This document shows, one piece after another, positions 7,616 through 17,151 of a stretch of DNA of 36,483 bases (positions are counted from its first letter, which is position 1; the number at the start of each line of letters is the position of its first letter). Under the pieces are notes generated by a model that worked only from the letters and a program-made list of their open reading frames with translations, did not search any database and was not told the origin of the DNA. The stretch is taken from NCBI GenBank assembly GCA_031374415.1, contig JANMGB010000176.1:1-36483 (forward strand). The letters are read 5' to 3'. The position numbers and the translations under genes were made by a program. This DNA is from CANHBY01 sp031374415. Lineage in GTDB: Bacteria > Pseudomonadota > Gammaproteobacteria > Burkholderiales > Burkholderiaceae_C.

Positions 7616-8833
7616 TCAAGCGCCCAGGCTGCGCACATAGGCGCAGATGCGGTGCGTGGCTTCTAAGCAAGCCGCGGCGTCGGCTACCAGGGCCAGACGG
7701 ATGCGCCCGGCGCCGGGGTTGATGCCATGGGCCTCGCGCGCCAGCAGACTGCCGGGCAACACGGTGACATTGTATTGAGCCAACAATTCGCGGGCAAAAC
7801 GGATGTCATCCATGCCTGGCGCGCAGCGACTGACATCTGCCCACAGATAAAAGCCAGCGTCCGGTAACGCAACGTCTACCACCTCAGCAAGCAAGGGCGT
7901 GACTTGCTCAAACTTAAGCCGGTATTGCGCCCGGTTGTCCGCCACGTGGGTCTCATCGCTCCATGCGGCTTGACTGGCTTGCTGCACGACCGGGCTCATG
8001 GCGCAGCCATGGTAGGTGCGGTAGCGCAGAAACTGCGCCAGCACCTGGGCGTCCCCCGCGACAAACCCCGAGCGCAGCCCGGGCACATTGGAGCGCTTCG
8101 ACAAGCTGGTTAAAGCGACCAGGCGACGGAAGTCGGGCCGCCCCAATTGCACCGCGGCCTGCAAGGCGCCCAGCGGCGGCGTGTCGCGAAAGTAAATTTC
8201 GGAGTAGCACTCGTCTGCGGCAATCACAAACCCATGGCGATCACTGAGCGCGAACAGCTCGGCCCACTCGTCCAAGGACATGACCGCGCCGGTCGGGTTG
8301 CCGGGCGAGCAGACGAACAGAAGCTGGGTGCGTTGCCAAACATCTTCCGAGACCTGGTCCCAGCGGGGAGCAAAGTTGCGTGCCGGATCGCTGTTGGCGA
8401 AGGCGGTCTGGGCGCCAGCAAGCAAGGCGGCGCCTTCATAGATTTGGTAAAACGGGTTGGGGCACACCACGGTGGCCTGAGCACCGTGAGCTCCTTGGGT
8501 GTCAATCACCGCTTGGGCCAACGAGAACAAGCCCTCGCGTGAGCCATTCACAGGCAACACTTGCGTGGCCGGATCGAGCGTGACCTCATAGCGGCCTTGG
8601 ATCCACTGCGTGAAACTGTGGCGCAAAGCGGGCTCGCCCGCGGTGGCAGGGTAGTGGGCCAGGCCGCTGAGGTGCGCTGTGATGGCTTGTCGGATGAACG
8701 CGGGCGTGGGGTGCTTGGGCTCGCCAATGCCCAGGCTGATGGGCGCATAGGCTGCGTTGGGCGTGATGTCTTGGCAGATGGCGCGCCAACGCTCGAACGG
8801 GTAGGGGTGCAGCTTGTCAAGCAACGAGTTCAT
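7616..8833 (-). CDS. dapC: Succinyldiaminopimelate transaminase
   Basis: This is a 405-residue class I/II aminotransferase. Visible features are the substrate loop at about 61-65 (YPATAG), SPGNPTG (176-182), the PLP-contacting DEC(Y) at 207-210, and the PLP lysine K246 in SLSKRSNVPGLRSGF. It transfers an amino group from glutamate to N-succinyl-2-amino-6-ketopimelate, the step after DapD. Its linkage to dapD supports DapC rather than another aminotransferase. Its ATG overlaps the queF stop by one base (TAATG). Confidence 0.9.
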   Translation of the reverse strand: MNSLLDKLHPYPFERWRAICQDITPNAAYAPISLGIGEPKHPTPAFIRQAITAHLSGLAHYPATAGEPALRHSFTQWIQGRYEVTLDPATQVLPVNGSREGLFSLAQAVIDTQGAHGAQATVVCPNPFYQIYEGAALLAGAQTAFANSDPARNFAPRWDQVSEDVWQRTQLLFVCSPGNPTGAVMSLDEWAELFALSDRHGFVIAADECYSEIYFRDTPPLGALQAAVQLGRPDFRRLVALTSLSKRSNVPGLRSGFVAGDAQVLAQFLRYRTYHGCAMSPVVQQASQAAWSDETHVADNRAQYRLKFEQVTPLLAEVVDVALPDAGFYLWADVSRCAPGMDDIRFARELLAQYNVTVLPGSLLAREAHGINPGAGRIRLALVADAAACLEATHRICAYVRSLGA

Positions 8834-9369
8834 TAACGCGTGATCCCTTGCGCCAACTCAAGCACAGCCGTTTGCCCTGGCAGGGTGACGGCGGCAGCAG
8901 GCTTCCAGCCTTTTTGGCGGTGTTCAACGATGACGTGGGTGTGTATGCCGCCGCGGACGTACCAGCGTGCTGTGATGCGCACAAACCGAGGCTGGGCTGC
9001 CTTGACCAAGTCATCTAGGATGGTGTTGGTGACCTTCTCGTGAAACGCACCTTCGTTGCGATAACTCCAGAAGTACATCTTCAAACTCTTGAGCTCAATG
9101 CACTGCTGGTCGGGGATCATATCGATCGTGAAGTGCGCGAAATCGGGTTGACCGGTCAAGGGGCAGTGGCAAGTGAACTCGGGCACCTGAAACTGAATCA
9201 CGTAGTCCCGCTGCGGTGCGGGGTTGGCAAACACATGCAGTTCTTTGCTCGGGGCGCTGGGTGGCACCGTCGGTGCGTCACGTTGGGGTGTCGACAATTG
9301 GGCGGCCGCTTTGCCAGACTGCGGCGCGCGTGGGCGGGAAGACGCCGGCTTGGAAGATGAGGGGGCCAT
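8833..9369 (-). CDS. queF: NADPH-dependent 7-cyano-7-deazaguanine reductase
   Basis: QueF reduces preQ0 to preQ1 in queuosine biosynthesis. It is the short, unimodular type: EFTCHCPLTGQPDFA contains the catalytic cysteine (C69) and aspartate (D76), spaced by seven as in Bacillus subtilis C55/D62. ELKSLKMYFW (92-101) is the QueF signature that binds NADPH. A proline/serine-rich extension of about 40 residues precedes the domain. I chose the ATG at 9369 (178 residues). A GTG at 9408 would add 13 residues but lies within a long palindrome and lacks a ribosome site. It is the first gene of the minus-strand run and divergent from smc. Confidence 0.9.
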   Translation of the reverse strand: MAPSSSKPASSRPRAPQSGKAAAQLSTPQRDAPTVPPSAPSKELHVFANPAPQRDYVIQFQVPEFTCHCPLTGQPDFAHFTIDMIPDQQCIELKSLKMYFWSYRNEGAFHEKVTNTILDDLVKAAQPRFVRITARWYVRGGIHTHVIVEHRQKGWKPAAAVTLPGQTAVLELAQGITR

Positions 9370-9402
9370 GATCAAAAGGGGTTCAGTGGGGCAAAACAGG
9401 GC

Positions 9403-9424
9403 GGCCACAGGCCGGCCTGTGGCC
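9403..9424. repeat. Perfect 22-base palindrome upstream of queF
   Basis: The arm GGCCACAGGCC (9403-9413) is followed immediately by its reverse complement (9414-9424). With no loop it is more like a symmetric protein-binding site than an RNA hairpin, though REP-like DNA is possible. It lies in the queF-smc divergent region. Confidence 0.5.
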
Positions 9425-9571
9425 TGGAATAGGCGGGGTCCAATGGTATCATCCGGGCCTTCTGGGCATCGCTGACAGGCATATTTTTTCTAGATAAATC
9501 AAAGACTTGCAGAGTCATTCAACTTCTCGATCTGGTGCTTTCTTTCTGGATGCGTTAACCGCCCACTGCCC
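9425..9571. promoter_or_regulatory. Divergent promoter region between queF and smc
   Basis: This 147-base spacer must hold the smc promoter and probably that of the queF run. TAGATAAAT near 9491-9499 is a possible -10 region for smc, but no convincing -35 partner is visible. I see no recognisable riboswitch: the preQ1 aptamer could not be made out. Confidence 0.3.
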
Positions 9572-12500
9572 ATGCGTCTGAACTCCATCAAGTTGTCAGG
9601 ATTCAAGTCTTTTGCCGAGCCCACCCATTTTCAGCTGCCAGGCCAGCTGGTCGGGGTGGTGGGCCCCAACGGTTGCGGCAAGTCCAACATCATGGATGCA
9701 GTGCGCTGGGTGCTCGGCGAGAGCAAGGCCAGCGAGTTGCGTGGCGAGTCCATGCAAGACGTTATTTTCAATGGCTCGGGGCAACGCAAACCCGCCAGCC
9801 GGGCCAGTGTGGAGCTGGTCTTCAGCAACGAAGACGGACGCGCCGGGGGCCAATGGAATCGCTTCACTGAGATTGCCGTCAAGCGTGTGCTCACCCGAGA
9901 CGGCACCAGCAGCTACTACATCAACAACCAGCCGGTGCGCCGGCGCGACGTGCAAGATGTTTTTCTAGGCACCGGCTTGGGGCCGCGTGCTTACGCCATC
10001 ATCGGCCAAGGCACCATCAGCCGCATCATCGAAAGCCGGCCCGAAGAGCTCCGCTTGTTTCTTGAAGAGGCCGCTGGGGTATCAAAATACAAAGAGCGTC
10101 GCCGCGAGACCGAAAACCGCCTCAAAGACACCCGCGAAAACCTCACCCGTGTGGACGACATCCTGCGTGAGCTCAACAGCAACCTTGACAAGCTAGAAAA
10201 GCAAGCGGAAATCGCCAGCCAATACCGAGGCTTGCAAGAGCAGGGCACCTTGAAGCTGCATCAACTCTGGTTCCTCAAGCACCGCGACGCGGCCCAGGAA
10301 CAAGGCCGCATCGAAGGCGATGTGCGTCAAGCCATCAACCATCTTGAGTCACGCATGGCCGAGCTGCGCCATGGTGAAGCTGAGATGGAAGCCTTGCGCC
10401 AGGCGCACTACGCAGCGGGCGACGCCCTGCACAGCGCTCAGGGTGGTTTGGCGCAAGCGGCACTGGAAGTCAGCCGCCTGGAAGAGCGCATTCGCTATGT
10501 GGTTCAAGGCCGCGAGCGTTTGGCCCAGCGCCTGATTGAATTGCAGTCGCAGGTTCAGCATTGGACTGACCGCCAAACCGAAGCCCAAGACGAGCTGACC
10601 CAGATCGCGGGTCAACTCGAGGGCGCGGATGAGCAAAGCGAGTTGTTGGCTGCGCAGGCCGAAGACCAAGCCGCGCGCTTGCCCGACCTCGAAGACGCGC
10701 TGCGCGGGGCGCAAAACCGCAGCAATGAGCAGCGCGGCCAGGTGACCCAGATTCAACAGCAAATTCAGGTGTTGGCCGCCGAAAGCCGAAGTACCGAGGA
10801 GCAGGCGCGTCAGCTTGGCACCCGCCGCGACCGGCTGCACACAGAGCAACAGCAACTTGCAACGCCAGACACCCATCGTTTGACTGATGTCCAGGCGCAG
10901 TGGGCCCAGGCCCACGAGGACCAGTCGCTCAGTGAGGCCCGGTTGCATGAGTTGACCGAGCAACTCCCATCGCTAGAGGAGGCACGCCGGACCCAGCAAG
11001 ACCAGGTCAATGCGCAGGGTGGCAAACAGGCCGACTTGAGTGCCCGGCTCGATGCGCTGCAAACCTTGCAAGACAAAGTGCAAACGGAAGGCAAGCTGCA
11101 ACCCTGGCTGGCCCAACAGGGCTTGGAGGGCCTCCAGGGCCTGTGGACCCAGTTGCACATTGAAGCTGGGTGGGAGACGGCGCTTGAATCCGTCCTGCGT
11201 GAACGCATGGGCGCGCTGGAGATCAGCCGCCTTGACACGGTCGGTGCTTTTGCGCTCAACGCACCGCCTGCCAAGTTGGCGTTTTACACGCCCACTGTGT
11301 TGCCCGTGGTGGGTGGCAGCACCACGCCGTCCCATGGCCTGAGTCGTTTGAGTGATTGGCTGCGCTTGGGGGACGCCGCCCTCAAGTCCTTGCTGAGCGA
11401 TTGGTTGGCGGGTGTTTACACCGCGGCTGATTTGAGTGAGGCCCTGGCTGCACGCGGCAAGCTGACGCATGGCGAGTTGATTGTCACGCCGCAAGGCCAT
11501 GCGGTCAGCGCGGCATCGGTGAGCTTTTACGCGCCCGACAGCGAGCAAGCGGGCCTGCTGGCCAGGGCGCAAGAAATTGAAAACTTGCAACGCCAACTGC
11601 GGGCGCAAAAGCTCATCGCCGAAGAGGCCCGCAGCGCGTTGGTGCGTGTCGAGGCGGCCTACACGGAAGCTTCGGGTCGGCTGGGCGGCTTGCGCCGCGA
11701 AGCTACGCAGGCTCAAGCCCGTGCGCACCAATTGCAGGTCGAGGTTTTGAGCCTGACCCAGCAGGTCGAGCAAAGCACCCAACGGCGCGGGCAGCTGGGC
11801 AATGAGTTGGCCGAGATCGACGCGCAGTTGGATGCACTGGCTGAGCGTCGGGCCGTGGGCGAGGCTCGCTTTGAAGCGCTCGACATGGAACTGGCCGTCA
11901 GCCAAGAGCGCCATGCCGAACTCGATGACGCCGTGATCGGCGCCGAGCGGCATATTGCGCAGGCCAGAGAGCAATTGCGGACTCTAGAGCGCCAAGCCCA
12001 GGAGGCGCAATTCTCAGCTCGTGCACTGCAGGCGCGGCGGGGTGAGTTGCAACGCAGCCTGGAGACCGCCGCGCAGCAATTGGCCACGCACAGCCAGTCG
12101 ATTGTTCAGCTGGAACAAGAGCGCCGCACCTTGTCGGACACGGTTGATCAGGGTGGCCTCGATGAAGCCCTTGCTCTGAAGCTGGATCGCGAGGCGGCGC
12201 TGAGCGCCGCACGCAGCGAATACGATGACCTCAGTTTGCGCTTGAGGCGGGCGGACGAACAGCGCCTGACGCATGAACAAAGCTTGCAACCGCTGCGTGA
12301 CCGCCTCACTCAGCTGCAACTCGAAGCCCAGGCCGCCCAGTTGGGCGGGGCGCAGTACCTGGAGCAGCTCAACGCCGCCGCTGTGGACATGGAGGCGCTG
12401 GGCCAGCGCATCGAGGCCGAGGGCGTCAAGCTCTACGGCATGCAAACTGAGATCGACCGCATCAATCGGGACATCGCTGCCTTGGGGGCGGTGAACTTGG

Positions 12501-13099
12501 CGGCCCTGGACGAGCTCACGGCGGCCCGCGAGCGCAAAACCTTTCTCGATGCCCAAAACGCGGACCTCCTCGACGCGATCAACACGCTCGAGGACGCCAT
12601 TCACAAAATCGATCTTGAGACGCGGGATCTCTTGACCAGCACCTTTGACCAAGTCAACACGCACTTTGGCCGCATGTTCCCCAGCCTGTTTGGCGGCGGC
12701 AATGCCAAGCTCATGATGACGGGTGATGAAATTCTGGATGCCGGGGTGCAGGTCATGGCGCAGCCCCCGGGGAAGAAAAACAGCACCATCCATCTGCTGT
12801 CAGGCGGCGAGAAAGCGCTGACAGCCATTGCACTTGTTTTTGCGATTTTTCAACTCAACCCGGCGCCATTTTGCTTGCTCGACGAGGTGGATGCGCCGCT
12901 GGACGATGCCAACACCGAGCGCTACGCTAAGCTGGTTCGCACCATGTCGAGTGAAACCCAGTTCCTATTTATCAGTCACAACAAGATTGCCATGGAGATG
13001 GCCGAGCAACTGATCGGCGTCACCATGCAAGAGCAGGGGGTCTCACGAATTGTGGCGGTTGACATGCAGGCTGCAGTGCGCTTGGCGGAAGTGGCCTGA
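9572..13099 (+). CDS. smc: Chromosome segregation protein SMC
   Basis: It has 1175 residues, the full length of bacterial SMC. The N-terminal head carries Walker A GPNGCGKS (31-38). Two long Q/A/E/R-rich coiled coils (about 170-500 and 690-1000) flank a hinge at about 505-680, marked by GWETALESVLRERMGAL. The C-terminal head has signature LLSGGEKAL (1075-1083) and Walker B FCLLDEVDAPLDD (1100-1112). The dimer folds and tethers DNA to promote origin segregation. ScpA and ScpB, its usual partners, are not in the window. It is the first of five plus-strand genes and is followed by zipA after 66 bases. Confidence 0.96.
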   Translation: MRLNSIKLSGFKSFAEPTHFQLPGQLVGVVGPNGCGKSNIMDAVRWVLGESKASELRGESMQDVIFNGSGQRKPASRASVELVFSNEDGRAGGQWNRFTEIAVKRVLTRDGTSSYYINNQPVRRRDVQDVFLGTGLGPRAYAIIGQGTISRIIESRPEELRLFLEEAAGVSKYKERRRETENRLKDTRENLTRVDDILRELNSNLDKLEKQAEIASQYRGLQEQGTLKLHQLWFLKHRDAAQEQGRIEGDVRQAINHLESRMAELRHGEAEMEALRQAHYAAGDALHSAQGGLAQAALEVSRLEERIRYVVQGRERLAQRLIELQSQVQHWTDRQTEAQDELTQIAGQLEGADEQSELLAAQAEDQAARLPDLEDALRGAQNRSNEQRGQVTQIQQQIQVLAAESRSTEEQARQLGTRRDRLHTEQQQLATPDTHRLTDVQAQWAQAHEDQSLSEARLHELTEQLPSLEEARRTQQDQVNAQGGKQADLSARLDALQTLQDKVQTEGKLQPWLAQQGLEGLQGLWTQLHIEAGWETALESVLRERMGALEISRLDTVGAFALNAPPAKLAFYTPTVLPVVGGSTTPSHGLSRLSDWLRLGDAALKSLLSDWLAGVYTAADLSEALAARGKLTHGELIVTPQGHAVSAASVSFYAPDSEQAGLLARAQEIENLQRQLRAQKLIAEEARSALVRVEAAYTEASGRLGGLRREATQAQARAHQLQVEVLSLTQQVEQSTQRRGQLGNELAEIDAQLDALAERRAVGEARFEALDMELAVSQERHAELDDAVIGAERHIAQAREQLRTLERQAQEAQFSARALQARRGELQRSLETAAQQLATHSQSIVQLEQERRTLSDTVDQGGLDEALALKLDREAALSAARSEYDDLSLRLRRADEQRLTHEQSLQPLRDRLTQLQLEAQAAQLGGAQYLEQLNAAAVDMEALGQRIEAEGVKLYGMQTEIDRINRDIAALGAVNLAALDELTAARERKTFLDAQNADLLDAINTLEDAIHKIDLETRDLLTSTFDQVNTHFGRMFPSLFGGGNAKLMMTGDEILDAGVQVMAQPPGKKNSTIHLLSGGEKALTAIALVFAIFQLNPAPFCLLDEVDAPLDDANTERYAKLVRTMSSETQFLFISHNKIAMEMAEQLIGVTMQEQGVSRIVAVDMQAAVRLAEVA

Positions 13100-13165
13100 G
13101 ACAAAGTCAAAATCACACCCGGCGGCCCCCAGCGTACGTTGACGAATGAATCGAGTATTTTCCTG

Positions 13166-14266
13166 ATGCAATTAAGTGACCTCACTCTTTCCCTGATTGG
13201 CGCGGGCATCCTTGTGCTGGTGGCCATGATGGCCCACAGTGCCTGGCAAGCGCGCAAGTCCAACCCCAAACGCGCCGACCCACGCCCCGCGCCCTTGCCC
13301 CAAGAGCCCATGTGGAGCGGCGTGCCCGACCTGGGATCCTCCGTGCTCGAGGATCCACAGGCGCCTGCGCAAGGCGAAGGTCAGCAGCCACCAGACGCCA
13401 ATGCCCCCCCGGGTGATCTGCTCCTGAGCAAGCCAGCGCGCTATGTACAGCGCATTGACGCCCTGGTCGATGCTATTGTGCCCATCAGCTTGGAGGCATC
13501 GTTGCTCGGTGAGGTGCTCTTGGCGCACATGCCCGCCACCCGCCGCGCTGGCAGCAAGCCGTTTTTGGTCGAGGGATTCAACCCCGCCAAGGGCGAATGG
13601 GAGCATCCGGTCGCAGGCTCGCGCTACAGCGAGCTGCAGGCGGGTCTCCAACTCGCCAACCGCAGCGGCGCGCTCAACGACATTGAGTTTTCTGAGTTCG
13701 TTCAAAAAATCGAAGCCTTGGCCCAATCCGTGGGCGGCATGGCGGATTTTCCTGACATGCTCGACATCGTGGCGCGTGCCCGCGAGCTCGATAAATTTGC
13801 CAGCCAGCATGATGCGCAATTGGCGGTTCATTTGCGCGCGCGCGGTACGGCCTGGAGTGTGGGCTACGTGCAGCAACATGCCGCCAAACACGGCTTCCTT
13901 TCCGTGTTGTTGAGCGGCCGCATGGTCTTGCCTGGGGCCGAAGAAGGAGCGCCCCCTGTGCTCACTTTGCAATTTGATCCCCAGGCCGCCTTGGCCGAAG
14001 ACCCCAATCAGGCGGCTTTGCGCAAGATCACGTTGAGTTTCGACGTGCCGCAAACCGCTGTCGGTCATGAGCCGTTCAAGCGCTGGCAAGAGTCTGCGCG
14101 GGCCTTGGCTCAAAGCATGGAAGCGTTCATCGTCGATGACAACGGTCAGACGCTGAGCCCGGAGGGGTTTGAGGCCATTGGCACGCAGTTGTCCTGGCTC
14201 CACCAGGCCCTGGATCAACGAGGGATCCCTGCTGGCTGCATGGCTGCGCGTCGATTGTTCAGTTAG
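13166..14266 (+). CDS. zipA: Cell division protein ZipA (FtsZ-binding)
   Basis: The bitopic layout is ZipA-like: an N-terminal anchor (SLIGAGILVLVAMMAHSAW, residues about 8-26), a basic stretch (ARKSNPKR), a proline-rich linker, then a globular C-terminal domain. The last 80 residues match the FtsZ-binding fold: FKRWQESARALAQSM, AFIVDDNGQTL, and a final CMAARRLFS. It tethers FtsZ to the inner membrane at the division site. I start at ATG 13166 (366 residues) because this places the membrane helix at the N-terminus as in E. coli ZipA; a TTG at 13139 would add nine residues. The zipA-ligA adjacency is also found in E. coli. Sequence identity over the linker is not expected to be conserved. Confidence 0.85.
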   Translation: MQLSDLTLSLIGAGILVLVAMMAHSAWQARKSNPKRADPRPAPLPQEPMWSGVPDLGSSVLEDPQAPAQGEGQQPPDANAPPGDLLLSKPARYVQRIDALVDAIVPISLEASLLGEVLLAHMPATRRAGSKPFLVEGFNPAKGEWEHPVAGSRYSELQAGLQLANRSGALNDIEFSEFVQKIEALAQSVGGMADFPDMLDIVARARELDKFASQHDAQLAVHLRARGTAWSVGYVQQHAAKHGFLSVLLSGRMVLPGAEEGAPPVLTLQFDPQAALAEDPNQAALRKITLSFDVPQTAVGHEPFKRWQESARALAQSMEAFIVDDNGQTLSPEGFEAIGTQLSWLHQALDQRGIPAGCMAARRLFS

Positions 14267-14335
14267 CTCATCTCAGCGCCTGCGTTACCTCGGGGCACAT
14301 GCCACATTTCCTTGAACCTAAGTTGAAGTTCCCGC

Positions 14336-16438
14336 ATGCCCACCACGACGTCCAAGCTCTCTTCCCGTGCTGCAGAGCTGCGTGCACTTTTGCACGATCA
14401 CGCCCATCGCTACTATGTGCTGGACGCCCCCCAGATTCCTGACGCCGAATACGACAAACTGTTTCAAGAGCTGCAGTCGATTGAGGGCCAGCATCCCGAG
14501 CTGCTGAGTCCAGACTCGCCGACCCAGCGCGTTCTGGGTCGGGTGCTTGACGGCTTTAGCCCTGTGACGCACGCCGTGCCCATGCTGTCCATTCGCACCG
14601 AGACCGACACCGAGGCCAGCGGTGCCACCGCTTTCGATGCGCGCGTGCGCCGTGAGTTGGGCTGGGGCGCTGAGCAGCCGGCCATTGAATACGCGGCCGA
14701 ATTGAAGTTCGATGGCCTGGCCATGAACCTGCGCTATGAGCACGGCATTTTGGTCCAGGCGGCCACACGCGGGGATGGGCAAACCGGCGAAGACGTCACG
14801 CAAAACATTCGCACCATCGGGCAAATTCCCTTGCGGCTGCGCGCCTTGCCAGGCCAAGAGCCACCCGCGGTGATCGAAGTGCGTGGCGAGGTCTACATGC
14901 GTCGCACCGATTTTGACGCGCTCAATGAGCGTCAACGCCAGCGTGGTGACAAGACATTTGTCAATCCGCGCAACGCTGCCGCAGGGGCCGTACGTCAACT
15001 GGATCCCACCATCGCGGGCCAGCGGCCTTTGAGTTTTTTTGCTTATGGTTTGGGTGAAGTGCAGGGCTGGACGGTGCCGCAAACGCACAGTGGCGTGCTG
15101 GATGCGCTTTGCAGTTGGGGCTTGCCTGTGTGTGCCGACCGCACGGTGGCGCTGGGTGCGCAAGGCTTATTGGCCTTCTATGAGGCCATGCGTGTTCGGC
15201 GCGATTCGCTGCCCTTTGACATTGACGGCATCGTCTACAAAGTCAACTCGCGGGCGCTGCAACAACGCTTGGGCTTTGTCTCGCGCGAGCCGCGTTGGGC
15301 TGTGGCGCACAAGTATCCCGCGCAAGAGCAGATCACCCGCTTGCTGGGCATCGACATTCAGGTGGGTCGAACCGGCAAGCTCACCCCGGTCGCCAAGCTC
15401 GAACCCGTTTTTGTGGGCGGCACCACCGTCAGTAACGCCACATTGCACAACGAAGAAGAGGCCCGTCGCAAAGACGTGAGGGTGGGCGATCAAGTGATCG
15501 TGAGGCGCGCGGGCGACGTGATTCCTGAGGTGGTGGGCTGTGTGCTGTCCGTTGATTCTGCATGCACCGCAGACGCCAGCGTCGGGACGCGTGCAGCCCC
15601 CTTTGACCTGTACCAGCAACTTCAGGGCAAATGTCCGGCCTGCGGCAGCGCCATCGTGCGTGAAGAGGCGGAGGTCGATTGGCGTTGCAGTGGTGGCTTG
15701 TACTGCCCGGCCCAACGCAAGCAGGCCATCCTGCACTTTGCGGGCCGGCGGGCCATGGACATTGAAGGGCTGGGCGACAAACTGGTGGATCAACTGGTGG
15801 GTGAGGACGAGAGTGGGGCCATTCGCACGCTGGTCGACCTGTACACGCTGACGCTTGAGCAACTGGCTGGCCTGGATCGCATGGGTGAACGCAGCGCCCG
15901 CAACCTGCTCGATGCGCTGGAGCGCAGCAAACAAACCACCTTGGGCCGGTTCTTGTTCAGTCTGGGCATTCGCCATGTGGGCGAGACCACCGCCAAAGAT
16001 TTGGCCAAGTATTTTGGCTCTCTGGACCGCTTGATCGACGCCAGCGTTGAGCAGTTGCTGCAAGTCCATGATGTGGGCCCGGTGGTTGCTCAAAGTGTGC
16101 GTACTTTTTTCGAGCAAGCTCACAACCGAGAGGTTGTTGAGCAGTTGCGTGCGGCTGGGATCCAATGGGCCGAGGGCGAGGGTACCGCAGCAGCCCTGGC
16201 CCCGCAGACCTTGGCGGGGACGGTTTGGGTCTTAACGGGTTCGCTGCCCACGCTCAGCCGCGAGCAGGCCAAAGACATGATCGAGTCTGCGGGTGGCAAA
16301 GTCACCGGCTCAGTCTCCAAGAAGACTAGTTTTGTGCTGGCGGGCAGCGAGGCCGGCAGCAAACTGGACAAAGCCCAAGCGTTGGGAGTCCCCGTCCTGG
16401 ATGAGGCCGAGTTTTTGATACGCTGCTCAGCCAGCTGA
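14336..16438 (+). CDS. ligA: NAD-dependent DNA ligase
   Basis: It has 700 residues with the full domain order. Ia (HYR..YYVLDAPQIPDAEYD, 22-40) binds NMN. The adenylation domain has the nucleophile K124 in AELKFDGLAM. The OB fold follows at about 330-400. The zinc finger has CPAC and later CSGG..C at about 433-453. Helix-hairpin-helix motifs lie at about 470-600 and the BRCT domain at about 625-700. It seals nicks in replication and repair using NAD. It sits 69 bp after zipA and 27 bp before the deformylase gene and is probably cotranscribed with both. Confidence 0.96.
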   Translation: MPTTTSKLSSRAAELRALLHDHAHRYYVLDAPQIPDAEYDKLFQELQSIEGQHPELLSPDSPTQRVLGRVLDGFSPVTHAVPMLSIRTETDTEASGATAFDARVRRELGWGAEQPAIEYAAELKFDGLAMNLRYEHGILVQAATRGDGQTGEDVTQNIRTIGQIPLRLRALPGQEPPAVIEVRGEVYMRRTDFDALNERQRQRGDKTFVNPRNAAAGAVRQLDPTIAGQRPLSFFAYGLGEVQGWTVPQTHSGVLDALCSWGLPVCADRTVALGAQGLLAFYEAMRVRRDSLPFDIDGIVYKVNSRALQQRLGFVSREPRWAVAHKYPAQEQITRLLGIDIQVGRTGKLTPVAKLEPVFVGGTTVSNATLHNEEEARRKDVRVGDQVIVRRAGDVIPEVVGCVLSVDSACTADASVGTRAAPFDLYQQLQGKCPACGSAIVREEAEVDWRCSGGLYCPAQRKQAILHFAGRRAMDIEGLGDKLVDQLVGEDESGAIRTLVDLYTLTLEQLAGLDRMGERSARNLLDALERSKQTTLGRFLFSLGIRHVGETTAKDLAKYFGSLDRLIDASVEQLLQVHDVGPVVAQSVRTFFEQAHNREVVEQLRAAGIQWAEGEGTAAALAPQTLAGTVWVLTGSLPTLSREQAKDMIESAGGKVTGSVSKKTSFVLAGSEAGSKLDKAQALGVPVLDEAEFLIRCSAS

Positions 16439-16465
16439 GGGTCAACGAGTTTTTTCCAAGGAGTC

Positions 16466-16999
16466 ATGATGATTCGAGACATTCTTCGCATGGGCGATCC
16501 GCGCTTGCTGGGTGTGGCCAAGCCAGTGCAGCATTTCGATACCCCCGAGTTGCATGCTTTGGTCAGCGACATGTTTGACACGATGCGTGAAGCCCGAGGC
16601 GCTGGCTTGGCCGCGCCACAGATTGGGATTGATCTTGCGGTGGTGATCTTTGGCTTTGAGCACAACCCACGTTACCCTGCATCCCCCGAGGTACCTCAAA
16701 CCGTGCTCATCAATCCCCAATTGACGGCACTGTCAGACGAGGAGGAGGGCGCGTGGGAAGGGTGCTTGTCGGTTCCTGGTTTGAGAGGCTGGGTGTCGCG
16801 GTTTTCGCGTATTCGCTATACCGGCTTTGACGTGCACGGCCAGCCCATCGATAGATCTGTCGATGGTTTCCATGCGCGAGTGGTGCAACATGAGTGTGAT
16901 CATCTGATTGGCAAGCTCTACCCCATGCGTGTTCAAGACTTCACACGATTTGGCTATACCAGTGTGTTGTTTCCTGAACTTGCCGGCCAAGATGATTAG
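16466..16999 (+). CDS. def: Peptide deformylase
   Basis: It has 177 residues with the three deformylase motifs: GAGLAAPQIG (45-54), EGCLS (98-102; C100 is a metal ligand) and HECDH (142-146; two histidine ligands and the catalytic glutamate). It removes the formyl group from nascent N-terminal methionine. The region SRFSRIRYTGFDVHGQPI and the C-terminal RFGYTSVLFPE resemble the 'PDF1A-like' secondary deformylases of betaproteobacteria rather than the def beside fmt, and no fmt is present; it may therefore be a paralogue. AAGGAG lies just upstream of the start. An ATG one codon later is equally possible. Confidence 0.92.
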   Translation: MMIRDILRMGDPRLLGVAKPVQHFDTPELHALVSDMFDTMREARGAGLAAPQIGIDLAVVIFGFEHNPRYPASPEVPQTVLINPQLTALSDEEEGAWEGCLSVPGLRGWVSRFSRIRYTGFDVHGQPIDRSVDGFHARVVQHECDHLIGKLYPMRVQDFTRFGYTSVLFPELAGQDD

Positions 17000-17151
17000 G
17001 GGTTGCCGTGCTCAGAGGGGGTACCCAGCGGCCGATGTGTAACGCGATGTTTGTTGCCCAGGGCAGCCCCCACAGACCCAAAGACCCAAAAACCGGCTCG
17101 TGCGTTGATTTTCTGACACCCGTGAAGTGATTTTGGGGTTAGGCTAAGAAA

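Noticed and set aside
10973..11974. 333-codon minus-strand open frame
   Set aside because: Antisense to the smc coiled coil and hinge; no family features.
13139..13165. TTG start for zipA
   Set aside because: It would put ten polar residues before the membrane anchor; ATG 13166 matches the ZipA N-terminus.
13172..14218. 348-codon minus-strand open frame
   Set aside because: Antisense to zipA, whose membrane anchor and C-terminal domain are recognisable.
15167..16165. 332-codon minus-strand open frame
   Set aside because: Antisense to ligA; no family features.
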